This document shows, piece after piece, positions 31,611 through 43,299 of a stretch of DNA of 64,000 nucleotides. The translations under genes were made by a program, and so were the position numbers. Every line of letters starts with the position of its first letter. Positions within the stretch are counted from its first letter, which is position 1. The DNA lies in contig JAPFBL010000540.1 in the NCBI GenBank assembly GCA_026182355.1, forward strand, positions 123,510 to 187,509, written 5' to 3'. This DNA is from Hermatobates lingyangjiaoensis. Taxonomy: Eukaryota; Arthropoda; Insecta; Hemiptera; Hermatobatidae. The notes under the pieces are model-generated. The model searched no databases, was not told where the DNA came from, and worked only from the letters and a program-made list of their open reading frames with translations.

Positions 31611-31959
31611 TAGTATTCAGTTCACTGTACAGAAACATATACAAAAGTAGGATTTAGTTATAAATATTTTTGTTTTTTATTTTTTTTTTATTTCTTTAAA
31701 ATTATCTATAATCAGTTTATTTTCTTTTTCGATAACTATTTTGACCCAGTGGAGGGAGTAGCAATCATTTTTAAAGCCTGTGACGTAAGATTTACCCCCT
31801 CCCTCACTCCAGCAGATCGTTGGTAATCCGTTAAAAGTTTCAATATTCCAGAAAAAACTTCAAAAATATTTCATTTTCATGGAATATACAAACAAGGATC
31901 TAATTTTAGACTGCTGTTATTAGTCCCAGACTTTTATCTTATTACAGAGTACTCGTATA

Positions 31960-32140
31960 TATGGGAAAGCAAGACTAAGATCTTTCAACCGTAACAAGAG
32001 GTCTTCGTCAGTTGGGTTTTTGACTCTGACGAAGACCCCTTGTTACGGTTGAAAGATCTTAGTCTTGCTTTCCCATTTTCTTATTGTGGTTTGATCATTG
32101 ATTGTTATTTCAAGTGTTTATGTAAAATCTTTTTATCGTA
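31960..32140. repeat. Family-A pLTR inverted pair
   Basis: Opposed copies of the family-A unit meet at about 32010 and run out into (TA)n at about 32140. Confidence 0.8.
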
Positions 32141-32240
32141 TATTATATATATATATATATATATATAAACTTCGAAATATTGAATTCTGTAAGTTTTCTT
32201 TGTATTCTCTTTTCTGTGTCGTGCTTTGTGTAATTTAAAG

Positions 32241-32272
<32 letters not shown>

Positions 32273-32540
32273 ATATATATGATTCGTGCTCCGTTCTTCG
32301 ACGTGGGGAGATCTCTCTCACTTCGTCCTCTCTTCCAGTCTACTCTCCTGATGACGAACAACAGTTCGAAATATTGAATTCTGTAAGTGTTCTTTTTAGT
32401 CTCTTTTCTGTGTCGTGCTTTGTGTAATTTAAAGTTATATATATATACTGATGTAGCTTCTCGACCACTGATTTATCCAGATTCAGAGCAAAATCCTCGA
32501 GAACCCTTGCTCTGAATCTATATATATATATATATATATT
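32140..32540. mobile_element. PLE pLTR fragments (CTCTCCTGATGACGAAC family) between (TA)n tracts
   Basis: Two copies of TTCTTTTTAGTCTCTTTTCT-like ends are separated by (TA)n at 32240-32280. The complete unit at 32345-32382 reads CTGATGA, C, GAAC/GTTC hairpin, GAA, ATAT, T. More (TA)n follows at about 32440 and 32520. Confidence 0.75.
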
Positions 32541-33211
32541 CCGTCGTTCCTGCTGAAAGTATTCACCGCCCTACAGCTAGAAGGGATCGTAGAATTACTA
32601 CTCCCTTCATTTCTACTTTTTTCCCAGGCTCCCACAGGCTCGGCGCTGTTATTAGGGAGTTCTTTCCTATACTTTCTTCTTCTTCGTCTACTTCTCCTAT
32701 TTTCAGTCAGTCCCCTACTTTCTCCTACCGTAGACCTTCCAACCTTAAATCCATTTTTACCCATATTTCCAACAGCCCCTGTGCTAGCAGAGGGATGAAG
32801 CGATGTGAACGCCGTAACTGCCAAACCTGTCCCCTAATTAACTCCAGTCCTTACTTTACTTCCCCTCTCAGTAACGACTCCTATCCTGTTCCTTCTGATA
32901 CATCTTGCACTTCCTGTAACTGCGTTTACCGTTTGGAGTGTACTCGATGTGATGCTTTTTACGTTGGCTTGGCTTCAACCAAGCTGAGCCTGCGTATGAA
33001 CAATCACAGGGCGTCCGTTGGTCAGCGCAGAGACCTACCCATAGCTATCCATGCTAATTCCCATGACCTCCCTTTCAATGATTGTTTCAGGGTACAAATC
33101 CTCAAACAAATCCCCGAGTCTAATTCCCATGTCACCCTTAGAGCTTCCGAGGAGGCATTCATATGCCTCCTTGGGGCTCGTTCTCCTCCTGGTCTCAACC
33201 TGTACCGTTAA
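32540..33211 (+). pseudogene. Penelope-like element: RT thumb to GIY-YIG C-terminus, open frame
   Basis: This is the longest intact PLE frame here, about 223 codons, 5'-truncated exactly at a (TA)n. It reads TPFISTFFPGSHRLGAVIRE (after the palm domain), then SYRRPSNLKSIFTHI, then the paired-cysteine KRCERRNCQTCP, and the GIY-YIG-type core CVYRLECTRCDAFYVGLAST. It continues KLSLRMNNHR to the stop at 33209-33211. The RT palm with its YxDD motif is missing. In PLEs the endonuclease nicks the target and the RT copies RNA there. A family-B pLTR follows at 33331-33520, so the 3' end looks complete. Confidence 0.9.
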
Positions 33212-33330
33212 TTATTTTTTATTTTATTATTATTATTATTTTATTATTATTATTTATTTTTTATTATTATTATTTCGTATTTTATATATTTTTTATCTTG
33301 TTTTCTAAATAAATATTGGAAGGATTTCTA

Positions 33331-33530
33331 TTTTTCCTCTCCTCCGCTGGGGAGCAGCATTGCGGTGGTTCCACGAGTTACTCTGGAGGCCAGTAGCAGT
33401 TTGCTTCTCAACGCGAGTACTTCGCACTTCTTCCCGATGACGACGGATGTCGAAATATCGAAGTGAGTTCTGTAGTGTCTTTCTGTGTTCTTTTCTATGT
33501 GTTAAAGTGTGTGTATATATATATATACTC
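33331..33530 (+). mobile_element. 3' pLTR of the 32540 PLE, family B, with hammerhead-like motif
   Basis: It begins CCTCTCCTCCGCTGGGGAGC and ends GTGTTAAAGTGTGTG before (TA)n. The motif at 33417-33455 is CCGATGA (one change in the core), C, GAC/GTC hairpin, GAA, ATAT, C, with CTTC/GAAG as helix I. The same pLTR end lies inverted at 23125-23215. Confidence 0.8.
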
Positions 33531-33933
33531 GTATATGCAGTCATCATCAAAGAAAACCAAAGATTTTTCGAAACAAAAACATATAATTCAAATCATAAAA
33601 AAAATGTTAAATTAAATTAACATAAATAAATATAATAAATTTTCAACTCCTTTAAAAAAAAAAACTAATTTTAAACAATTTAAAATAAATTAATTTTTAA
33701 TTTACAAATATTAATGTTGAAAAATCCATTTGAAATCAGTATTATGAACATAAAAAAACATAAAAGCAATTACGACCTTCAAAACTCATTTTTATATAAA
33801 ATGTCATATTTCTTGTGAATTTTTTTATTATTTTAATTTTTTTTTGTATTTTTACCACCTCAAATTCCGCCACCCTGACATGTGTCGCCCCCCCCCCCCC
33901 CCTTGGTAACGCTACTGTTTCCATGGTATGAGG
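33531..33933. other. AT-rich stretch with a C run and a hAT-type end
   Basis: No gene seen. A long C run (about 33886-33902) followed by TTGGTAACGCTACTG resembles the G/C-tract hAT ends at 7942 and 19600. Confidence 0.45.
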
Positions 33934-34647
33934 CAGAGTTTTTCAAATTTTTTTCGATGCGGAACCCTTTTTCGTTCCAGTAACTATCCCGGGAACCCCC
34001 AGATCCTAATGATTTCATACAATCATAATATAAATTTTTTCATAATGCCTTTTTAAATAGTATGTATGTTTAAAAAACAATTAAATAACATAATATATTA
34101 CTGCAATGTGTATTTTTCGAAATAAAAATTCAAAACAAAAAGATTTAAATTTTCGTATTTTCTACAAATGCATAACACATAAAACAGAATTACTAGCAAT
34201 TTTAACATAGAGTTTGTTTTGTAATCATTTTTGGCTTTATAGTTGAGAGTTTGATTCTCAAGTTAGCCCCAGCATTAAGTCTACTTCGGTATTTGGTTTC
34301 TATGGTAGTTTAAAGGGAAAATCCAGTTTCACATAAGTAGGTAGTGGGAAATGGCAGCAATGTGTGAAGTACTACTAATGCAATAGCAGGAAATTCGTGA
34401 ATCAGATAGTTCTAAAAACTGACTAGTGATTCATCCTAAATATGAATACAATTTTACCACTTCTACTTACGAGTATAAGTAGATATATACATGATTAGGT
34501 TTCATGATTCACAAGAAATGTAGAATAAATCCATACCCACAAAAAAAAAATTGTAGAGAAATGTTTTTACTAAATGTTTTTCACTAAACCCCAGACAGTC
34601 CCTTAAAGAACCCCTGGGTTCCGCGGAACTCACTTTGGGAACTTCTG
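33934..34647. mobile_element. Non-autonomous hAT element, 714 bp
   Basis: The ends are CAGAGTTTTTCAAA and GGGAACTTCTG. The body is collinear with the 18231 and 42037 copies. The flanking 8-mers (GTATGAGG and CTATACAG) match at only about five positions, so the target duplication has decayed. Confidence 0.82.
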
Positions 34648-35639
34648 CTATACAGGAAAGTGACAAATAGAAACAATTTTTCCTACAATAGTACTCAAAG
34701 AGTATAAAGTAACCAGTTGTAAATATTCTTCAAAAAAATATAAATCCATTATACGTAAATAATTAAACAATATTTCCACGAGAAAACACTATCCCAGAAA
34801 ATACTTCACTTAAACATTAATTGTGACCAAGCGATTTTATTATAGGGATTAATTTTGATTAAGAAATCAGAAAAAAATGTTTTAATAATTATAAATTACT
34901 CTTTATTTAAAGATGAAAATTTTAAATTTTAAAGAATATGCTGAGGCTCCATTTTAACATAGAATTTAATATTTTCGTGTTAAGAACACCTTGTTTTGTG
35001 AATGTACTAACATTTAGATTCGATTGAAATATGTTTACATGTTTTGAACTATATTTGTATGGAGTAAATACATAATAATATCCAAAAAGCTTGATATTAT
35101 GTTTACTTATAGTAAAGTTGTGTGAAAACAACTCCAGATTTTTTTATATTATAAGAATTATAATTCAATAAGGATGCTTAAAACTACAATAAGTTAAGAA
35201 TAATAGTTATTTTATTAGTTAAGAAGTTCTCGCGAAGTATAAGTTAACATGAACAGATTTGTATGGAGTAAGTAATACTTTTGTTTATATAATAATAATA
35301 ATAATAATAATTCAATAAAGATGTTTGAAATACAGTAAGTTAAGGATAATAGTTATTTTATTATTTAAGAACTCGGGAAGTATGAGTTAACATGAAATGG
35401 TTATTGAGTTGTTTGTTGTTTAAATAGTATTTAAGGAGTAAAGAGTTTATTATAATTAAACTTTTTTAGTGCGCAATAACTATCTCCTCAATTAAATGAC
35501 CTTGCACAACGATATGAAATTGATAACAATATGGAAAGATAAAGGAAACAAATAAGGCATTTTGAAGTAATTTGTGAAATTGTAAAAAGTAGCGAAGAAT
35601 GACAGGACGCTTAGTAAAATTGTAAAGTGGTTGTAATTA
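34648..35639. repeat. Dispersed repeat (35040-35280) in AT-rich DNA
   Basis: 35040-35280 is the inverted partner of 30655-30895. A second partial copy of its end occurs at 35310-35400 (GTAAGTTAAGGATAATAGTT). The rest is unassigned. Confidence 0.6.
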
Positions 35640-36049
35640 ATGGATAGTGGGTGGGTGGGTGGGGTCGGGAATGGCTGGTGAATGGAAGCCGCGGCGCCGG
35701 ACCCCATCGATCTGGGCTAGTACTCCAGAGCACAGTAGTAAGGCACTCTTGACTTTATCACTGCCGCATGCTGTGACTACTGCTGGAATACAAGCGGGTA
35801 ACATTGCCTGTCAAATAACACGTCCAACTAGATGACTCTTCTCAACTAACGGTTAATCAAAAAAACGACGTAGGCACAAAGGAATGTCAAGGATACAGTT
35901 ACATCCTGCTAAGTAAATTAATAATCCAATCAAAACATTCAGCCAAATAATTAATAAGATATTTAAAATTGAAAAAGAAAAACCTATTATTGTTTGAAAG
36001 TTGAAGGAATTTTGTTTTATTCAATGAAGAGGATGATTCATGTATGACG

Positions 36050-36718
36050 TAAATTTCATTGGCTGGCGTGTCGGTATCGAGTTGTACAGTGCGACGCATG
36101 CGTGCCACTTGTTTACTACTACCTCATCATGTACACCCAGTCACACATGACCTTCTCCAAGATGGTTACTGATACGCATTTCAATGTGCATTGTTCTTTA
36201 ATTACTAGTGAATTGAGTTCCTTGAACGCAACTTTTATGTCATCTGGTAAAAATATGCGTTTATTATTAAATATGGGGCAGTTTTGATGTCAGTCATTAG
36301 CTTAGCCTCCTTAAATAATTGCGCGTAATTTTTAGGTTCTCATTTTCCGTCAGTCACGTTGTGCGAATTAACAAGTTGTGACTCTTAGTTAATTTATGTG
36401 ATATTATTGAACTCTAGTATCCCATATTGAATGTAAATTCAAGTTTTTATGTGTGGATTGTTTTGTGGTGAAGTATAAACAGGAAATCCTATTCATTGAC
36501 CTGGAATGCCACTGTGTTAACGTATTGCGTATGAAGTTAAATGCCCTTGGCTCTTCAACAGGACGTTTAATATTTTAGTTAATACATTGAATTGTTTCTC
36601 TTTTAAATAATAGTGAATGTTTATTACTAATGCTATGGCTAGAAGATTAATGACTTGTTATTGTCTACATTATTTTGAGAAGATATCGTGAAACTATTGT
36701 GGATTTTAGCAAATTGTG
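36050..36718 (+). promoter_or_regulatory. Possible IRS promoter / untranslated first exon region
   Basis: Coding exon 1 of IRS begins with an acceptor at 37848-37849, so an untranslated exon must lie upstream. A strong donor, GTGAGT at 36719, follows transposon-free sequence. A GC-rich patch with the near-palindrome GACGCATGCGTG (about 36091) lies about 600 bp upstream. No TATA box or transcript data fix the start; this is inference only. Confidence 0.25.
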
Positions 36719-37849
36719 GTGAGTATTAATTTTAAATTGTAAAAAGTAATGTGAATGGGCAGTTGTATGCATTTTTATATTGAAAATTTATAGTACAACT
36801 GATTATTGCTTCCTTTAAATGTTTCCATTTTCAGGTTTGACCTCAAAATAAGTCGTAATGAATTATTATAAGGATAATTAGTAGTTTGAAACTGATACAG
36901 TGATTCGTATTTAGTATATGAATGGTTATCTTAATTTGTCGTAGTCTGAATTTCATTCAAGTGAAATATAATTTGACGAATTACTATTCGTATTGCATTG
37001 AAAGCCTTGTTAGTGTTTTATATTTACTTCTTATGACTTAAATCTGTTGATATACTTTCTACAATGTCTATATTCCACCAAGTGGAAGTAGCATATGCTA
37101 TACAGTATGTTCTAATAATTTTGTCTCAGTAAATATTCCCTTATTTTTACTTTACTTTATATCACAATGATACCTTAATAGGTTAGTGATTGCCAACCAT
37201 ATATCTAAATCACAATTCATATTAGTAAATCGTGTGCAACATGGTGATGATCGTAATTTTCAAGTAAAGAGGTAATAGTTTATCCTCCATCTGGAAGTTA
37301 ATTGTTCATACTCTCGAATATCGACTTAAATTTCTGGTATATATTTAATAAAGTAAATACAACATGTAGGCTAGAGAATTGTTGGTAGTTTCAAACGAAC
37401 TGCTAAGATTGTATATTTCTATATTAAAGGTAAACAAGTAGTTTAAATTTTGTCTTCATTTTTGTTATGCTATTACCGATGTTTGTTTCAATATGTTTTT
37501 CATCAATTTTTCATTTGCATTCATTAGAAATAAGTTAATTTACTGATTGTAACATATGTAATCATATTTGGACTATGATGCTAACAATTCAGAATTCATA
37601 TGTGATTTAAAAAATATTGATATACATTATACTTCTGTGAGTGAACTCGTTATTGAATTATACCAAATCATTTGGATTATGTTCTCACGATTTTTTAATC
37701 AGTTTATTTTGAAAATGGATTTATATATTGTTTTATTTTGTTATGAATGACTGATGGTAGAAATGTAATTAAAGTTATCGATAAATATGTGAGAGCTTTA
37801 GTTTTATTTTGAATACGTTAATGAAATATAATTTTTCTTTATCTTTCAG
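36719..37849 (+). other. Transposon-poor interval, probable 5' UTR intron of IRS
   Basis: I recognise no repeat or coding sequence between the candidate donor at 36719 and the polypyrimidine tract and AG at 37848-37849. The interval is unusually clean compared with the rest of the window. Confidence 0.35.
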
Positions 37850-37868
37850 TTAAGAAAGACATTCAGAA

Positions 37869-37940
37869 ATGTCTAGTAGTCTCAATTCCAAAGAAAGTTT
37901 GGGGGAGGTTGTCAAACAGGGATACCTCAAAAAATTCAAG
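37869..37940 (+). CDS. IRS coding exon 1 (start of PH domain)
   Basis: The exon begins after the acceptor TCTTTCAG (AG 37848-37849). The first ATG is at 37869 and encodes MSSSLNSKESLGEVVKQGYL then KKFK, the start of the IRS PH domain (VKQGYLKK). The donor GTATTT at 37941 follows AAG, phase 0. The ATG is preceded by AGAA, an acceptable context, and no earlier in-frame ATG exists in this exon. Confidence 0.92.
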
Positions 37941-38439
37941 GTATTTATTTTGTAATATATTTTATAAACTACTAAGTAATTTATAATAATAAAGTATTAA
38001 TGTTATTGTTTCTCTTTTGAGTAAATAATAGAAATTATGTGCTACTGTTATCCACTTTTTATATGCATAAATATTTTTATAACCTGATTTTTTTTGTGTT
38101 TTTGGAGAGAATTTAGAGCGTTCAGAATTTATAAACTGAACTCAGAGAATTATCAGTGTATAGTATAACTTTACTAGAAGAACATAGTGTAGTTCTTCTA
38201 TGATGTTTTCATTAAGTTGATAAAAGTTTCTCGCTGTTAGTGTTGATTCATTTTGTACTTATGATGAAGGGTTGATCTTTTGATTGCAAATGCTTTCCTA
38301 TTGTATTTTATTGAAATGATTAGATCCTGACGATTTAATTTTGTTTCTGGTGATTGATTTTATCAGAAGCTAGATGCAAATAAACATATATAAATACAGA
38401 TAAAAGTATTGCGCGTGAATTAGAAATAAAATAACATTT

Positions 38440-39380
38440 TTATCAGGAATCGGTCAGTTCTTCAAGTTCAAATTCAATTCTCATTGCCTGCCAACGTTTC
38501 GGTTTTTTATTTAAAATGAATGATTGTATTATTTCCTCTGTTTTTTGTGGGCCTATGAAAAAGTTTTTAAATAAAAACCGAAGCGTTGACAATAAGAGTT
38601 TAGTTTGAACCACAAGAACTGGCCGAGTTCTGAAAAAAAATTTCGTTTTGTATATGTTTATGATCAAACAACAATAAGAAAATGGGAAAGCAAGACTAAG
38701 ATCTTTCAACCGTAACAAGCGGTCTTCGTTCAGAGTCAAAAACCCAACTGACTCTGACGAAGACTGCTTGTTACGGTTGAAAGATCTTAGTCTTGCTTTC
38801 CCATTTTCTTATTGTGGTTTGATCATTGATTGTTATTTCACGTGTTTATGTGAATCTTTTTTTCGATGTATATGTTTATAAGATATATAAGATTTTACAA
38901 TCAACATGTGAAATAACAATCAATGTTCAAGCAACAATAAGATGTGAGAAAAAGGACTAAGATATTTTAACCGAAACATGCGGTCTTCGTCAGACTAAAA
39001 ACCCAACTGAGTTTTGGTTTTTGACTCTGACGAAGACCGCTTGTTATGGTTGAAAGATCTTAGTCTTGCTTTCCCATTTTCTTATTGTGGTTTGATCATT
39101 GATTGTTATTTCACGTGTTTATGTGAAATCTTTTTTTTCGATGTATATGTTTATAAGATATATAAGATTTTACAATCAACATGTGAAATAACAATCAATG
39201 TTCAAGCAACAATAAGATGTGAGAAAAATGACTAAGATATTTTAACCGAAACATGCGGTCTTCGTCAGAGTCAAAACCTTACTGAGTTTTGGTTTTTGAC
39301 TCTGACGAAGACCGCTTGTTACGGTTGAAAAATTTTAGTTTTTTTTCCCCCAATTCTTATTGTGGTTTAAACATATATAT
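38440..39380. mobile_element. PLE blocks in IRS intron 1: one decayed pair and family-A tandem/inverted copies
   Basis: 38450-38640 is an inverted pair of the GTCAGTTCTTCAGG family. 38660-38850 is a family-A inverted pair. A 240-bp block beginning near 38850 (TTCGATGTATATGTTTATAA) then recurs at about 39135. Both copies include a decayed minus family-A unit (AACCGAAACATGCGGTC) and the plus unit near 39030 and 39300. Confidence 0.8.
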
Positions 39381-39404
39381 ATATATACTTTTTCGATGAA
39401 AATA

Positions 39405-39700
39405 CGATCCGAAATGGACAAATACAGTTCAATGTACATAAAGAAACATAGAGAAATTAAAAACACACACTTACAGTCTCTAATTTTCGGTTGAACCGTC
39501 TTTAGGAGAGATAACAGAGGGAAACCAAGCGCACTGGTATAGAGACGGTTGGAGACCGTTAGTTGGTCTCCAACCAGTGCGCTTGGTTTCCCTCTCTTAT
39601 CTCTCCTGAAGATGGTTCAACAAAAAATTAGAGACTGTAAGTGTGTGCTTTTAATTTCTCTATGTTTCTTTATGTACGTTGAATTGTATATATATACTAA
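39405..39700. repeat. PLE family-C inverted pair
   Basis: Arms ACAATTCAATGTACATAAAG-like and GTTGAATTGTAT converge at about 39555. The units carry CTCTCCTGAAGA, a GGTT/AACC hairpin, and AAAATTAGAGAC. Helix I would be TCTC/GAGA (4 bp). Tandem relatives are at 45110-45340 and 45415-45640. Confidence 0.85.
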
Positions 39701-40142
39701 ATTTCACAAGAAACACGTAAAGGAAACTAATGGAACTAAAAGCCACAAGGAAAAATAAAAAACACAGAAAATATGCTCTAGGCTTTTCAAATTTAAATCA
39801 TCCAAGAACAAGTAGGGATTGAAAACCATTTCTTTGGGTTTTTTCAATGTTTTCAATTTCTAGTTACTTTCTCTTTTCTCCTGAAGACGGATTACCCGAA
39901 AATTTGAGTCTGTGAGTGTGTTTCTTTTACTTTCTGTAGTAACTATCTTCAATTTTGAACTGTTATTGTGTCCAATTTGGATATGTATATATATCAATGA
40001 TCAAAGCACAATTATTTGGAAATATATTCTCAAATTTATGTGAAATATTTTTATATATATAACAATGTAACAAAACTCAAAATTGTCATAAAATAGAAAA
40101 CACACTTGCTATATGTTTTAAGTTTCTGTTGAACTGTTTCAG
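39701..40142. other. End of IRS intron 1: family-D fragment and TA-rich DNA
   Basis: 39870-39915 contains a family-D unit (CTCCTGAAGACGGATTACCC with GAAAATTTGAG). The remainder to the acceptor is AT-rich without recognised content. Confidence 0.5.
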
Positions 40143-40255
40143 CCTATGCGAAGGAAGTATTTTGTATTAAGAAAAGGAGAAACCCCCGAGTCATCGGCCT
40201 CCCTCGAGTATTATGTAAATGAGAAGAAATTTCGAACAAACGGTCAACCAAAAAG
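40143..40255 (+). CDS. IRS coding exon 2 (PH domain)
   Basis: The acceptor is CTGTTTCAG. The exon encodes PMRRKYFVLRKGETPESSAS then LEYYVNEKKFR, closely following the IRS PH pattern (KRFFVLR...LEYYxxEKKWR). It ends in phase 2 at a GTTACA donor, splitting the Arg codon that exon 3 completes. It lies just downstream of a PLE cluster (38450-40140) that fills intron 1. Confidence 0.94.
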
Positions 40256-40379
40256 GTTACAACTTTACATTTATATATATATAAAAAAAAAGGCTTAGTT
40301 TGTACATTGCTTAGAACTAACTCATTTCAAGTTATCTTTACGTTTTATATATTGACGTAAACTGAATATATAAAATATA

Positions 40380-40616
40380 TTATATATTCGGTGGAAACCG
40401 AATCCACCCCTTACAAAAAATTTCTGTCTGTTTGTTTATACTTATTATATAATTTGTAAAGGTTGGAAGCAGACCTTCATTTAAACATATATTATTAAAT
40501 AACGCCCCATATTTGGCTTGTATCTGTTTCTTACACAATTTCTCCAGTTTCCGGAATTCCTTCCTCGTCTCTTCAATAAAACTATAAAGCATATCACCAA
40601 TATTGCTAGTCGACAT
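40380..40616 (-). pseudogene. PLE ORF N-terminal fragment with its start codon
   Basis: The minus-strand frame begins MSTSNIGDMLYSFIEETRKE, continues FRKLEKLCKKQIQAKYGAL and ends NEGLLPTFTN before TA-rich DNA. The ATG (40616-40614) lies in helix III of a hammerhead-like motif. Downstream the RT and endonuclease are absent. A plus-strand, internally deleted copy is at 40768-40875, forming an inverted pair. Confidence 0.8.
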
Positions 40617-40650
40617 GTTTCGAATATACCACAGTCATCATCAGGACAAT
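40606..40650 (-). ncRNA. Hammerhead-like motif overlapping a PLE start codon
   Basis: Minus strand: core CTGATGA (40644-40638), one unpaired T, a GAC...TTC-closed hairpin, GAA, the palindrome ACATGT, C, with GTC/GAC as helix I. The ATG of the PLE frame is inside ACATGT. The inverted copy at 40739-40775 has GTAAC in place of GAAAC and is probably inactive. Confidence 0.55.
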
Positions 40651-40875
40651 AATGAGAATAATAGTAGGATTGTTAGTTTATGTATAAAGAGGTTTGGTGT
40701 GTATATACTGACAATCCTACTATTATTCTCATTATTGTCCTGATGATGAATGTGGCACATTCGTAACATGTCGACTAGCAATATTGGTGATATGACGAGG
40801 AAGGAATTCTGGAAACTGGAGAAATTATGTAAGAAACAAATACAAGCCAAATATGGGGCGTTATTTTTCAATATT

Positions 40876-41375
40876 TATTATATAATTTATGATTTCTGTC
40901 AGCTCCCATAAGTCATAGCAAGCTGAAACTATGCCAGTATATTTGTATATATCTAACTTAAAATCTAAGATTAAATAACATATTTGTTATTTCTAAGTAA
41001 CGGAGAGGAAGGGACTTGGTGAAGTATTAACCTCATAGAGCCACAGAGGCATTGTGGTAAGGAATCCCTAGCAATACCATGAAGTCCGAGGAAATTACTT
41101 GAAATGATGACTCATGCCGTCTGTCAGCTATTGGCCTCTTTGATTCAACATTTATATGTTCTTGTTTTGAAGGAGGGGAGGGGGGGGAGCAGGTTAGATC
41201 AGTGGCTAACAGTTAAACAAAATATACATATCTGCGAGCTTTAAATACATTAAAGTGAATTATTTGAAATTGAATACAATATAATTGTATTACCTGTTTT
41301 GGTTTATTACCGTGTGCCTATGCCTTTCGGCTATACTACGGAATAAAACTGATCGATGTTTTTAACGTGGTTCCT
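40876..41375. other. Unassigned stretch in IRS intron 2
   Basis: No gene or complete repeat seen. A short G-rich tract lies at 41172-41190, and AGGTTAGATCAGTGGCTAAC near 41192 is a SINE A-box remnant. Confidence 0.45.
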
Positions 41376-41490
41376 TTTTGCCATGCGGAGGGGATCACAG
41401 CGGACCAATAAAGGCACTGCGGAACCCCACAGGATGCCCAAGGTGGACCTCACGGAGGCGGGCATCCACGACTGACATCACGCATTTATT
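41376..41490. other. GC-rich patch, possible LINE 3' UTR
   Basis: GCGGACCAATAAAGGCACTG and CACAGGATGCCCAAGGTGG are GC-rich relative to the surroundings and lie just 3' (minus sense) of the LINE coding remnant at 41556-41878. No direct match elsewhere in the window. Confidence 0.3.
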
Positions 41491-41555
41491 CAAGTCATAT
41501 GTCATAATGATCATAATCATAAGTCATGATATATGCTCACATGTACATTCATCTT

Positions 41556-41878
41556 CTATATACATAGGTTGTTGGTTCGGAGGGCCAGTACTTCTTTCTT
41601 GCGACCTATCTTATATAAGAATTTCAAGATGGCGGTCTTATTTTTCTCTCGGAACGCCACACAATACAAATCTTCTACCTTTCCTCCCACCTCCATTTCC
41701 AGTTTGAATCTTGGGATTGTGTATAATGGGCAATCTTCAATTATGTGCTGCACAGTCTCAGAGGCGCCGCTGCATGGGCACGTGGGATCCTCTAACTTTT
41801 AGAAGCGAAAGAGGTAGCTCCTGAAATCCCCGTGTCCTGTGGTGACTTGTGTTAGCCAGTGGTCTATGGTATAATTGT
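41556..41878 (-). pseudogene. R1/Jockey-type LINE ORF2 C-terminal fragment
   Basis: The minus strand reads DHWLTQVTTGHGDFRSYLFR, an in-frame stop, then DPTCPCSGASETVQHIIEDC and RFKLEMEVGGKVEDLY. The CPC...HIIEDCP block is the ORF2 C-terminal zinc knuckle following the TGHGxF motif. It is a different LINE lineage from the one at 20177. One stop codon and the truncation make it dead. Confidence 0.85.
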
Positions 41879-42036
41879 ATTTCCCCTTGCTGTTTGTTTT
41901 ATCTTGCAAAACAGCTATGTTCTGGTTCTGATGTACACTTAGGTAAATATACCTGCCAAGACCTCCCTACAGTCTTCCGTTCACCTCTACCAACACTCCT
42001 CCAACCCTCAGTCCTTCCCAACTCATTCCTGTAGAT

Positions 42037-43082
42037 GGGAGTTTTTCAAACTTTTTTTCGACGTGAAACCCTTTTTGAAACGTGGGACACACCTTCCCGG
42101 AAACCCCAGATTCTAATGATTTCATACAATCATAATATAAATATTTTCATAAGCCTTTTTAAATAATATATTTAAAAACAATTAAACAAGTAATAATACT
42201 GCAATGTGTATTTTTCGAATAAAAATTCAAAACAAAAAGATTTTAATTTTCATATTTTCAACAAAAACATAACACATAAAACAGAATTACTAGCAGTTTT
42301 AACATAGAGCTTGTTTTGTAATTATTTTTGGCTTTATAGTTGACAGTTTGATTCTCAAGTTAGCCCCAGCATTAAGTCTACTTCAGTGTTTGGTTTCTAT
42401 GGCAGTTTAAAGGGAAAATCCAGTTTCACATAAGTAGGTAGTGGGAAATGGCAGTAATGTATGAAGTGCTACTTTTAAATAGCAGGAAATTCGTGAATCA
42501 GATAGTTCGACCAACGACCAACGAATATTACCATGCACAACAGTGCATGTCGTAAATAGCAGTTCCGGACCAGAGGCCCACTACTGCTAGTTTCTCATCC
42601 TGCTGTTTTTTGTTGGGTCAGTAAACAATGTCAAGAATGGGGGAGTCAGTCAGTAAGGGAATATGTCGTCTTCGTGGTCGTTTGGTCTTCAGGCTTTGCA
42701 TTCTCTGAGGTACTGTATAATTTTGGAGTCATGTGGTCATCATTTTTAGTTTAAGTAGGAAACTTTGAGGATTGTGGGATTAGGAAGGGTTGAGAGTAGG
42801 ATTTAGTTCCCGAACAAGGAGATTTGGATGGGTGGAAAGTTTTTTGTCTTCATTACTGGCAAGTCGAGCAGATAGTTCCAAAAACTGACAAGTGATTCAT
42901 CCTAAATATGAAAGAAAATTTGACCACTTCTACTTATGGGTATATGTAGATATAAACATTATTCGGTTTCATGATTCACAAGAAATATAGAATAAATCCA
43001 TACCCACGAAAAATGTTTTTACTAAATGTTTTTCACGGAACCCCCAGACAGTCCATTAAGGAACCCACTTTGGGAACCTCTG
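42037..43082. mobile_element. hAT element with exact 8-bp TSD and a nested insertion
   Basis: CTGTAGAT flanks both ends exactly (42029-42036 and 43083-43090). The right end is GGGAACCTCTG; the first bases of the left end have changed (GGGAG for CAGAG). The body is collinear with the 18231 copy except for an extra 360 bp at 42509-42868. Confidence 0.9.
42509..42868. mobile_element. Unidentified 360-bp insertion with 10-bp TSD
   Basis: CAGATAGTTC at 42499-42508 is repeated at 42869-42878, and removal of the interval restores the hAT body. The insert starts GACCAACGACCAACG and ends GCAAGTCGAG. It has no clear terminal repeats, poly(A) or Pol III boxes, so the class is unknown. Confidence 0.7.
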
Positions 43083-43299
43083 CTGTAGATCGACTATCAA
43101 AACTGCAGGTAATGATGTTACTTCTAAATTGGTTCATGTTTCAGTATGTTATTATATTTTATTGAGTTTCAAGATGAATTAAGTCAATATTCATACTAAT
43201 TCTTTTGTTAAAAACCTCAATAGTGGAATTCAACATTCATACATTGTATTAAATTTCAAATAATTCACTCTGATGTTCTTATAGCTCATTAGATATGTA

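Noticed and set aside
35647..35835. Short GC-richer frame upstream of IRS as a coding exon
   Set aside because: No domain and no matching splice phase; at most it is promoter-proximal or untranslated sequence.
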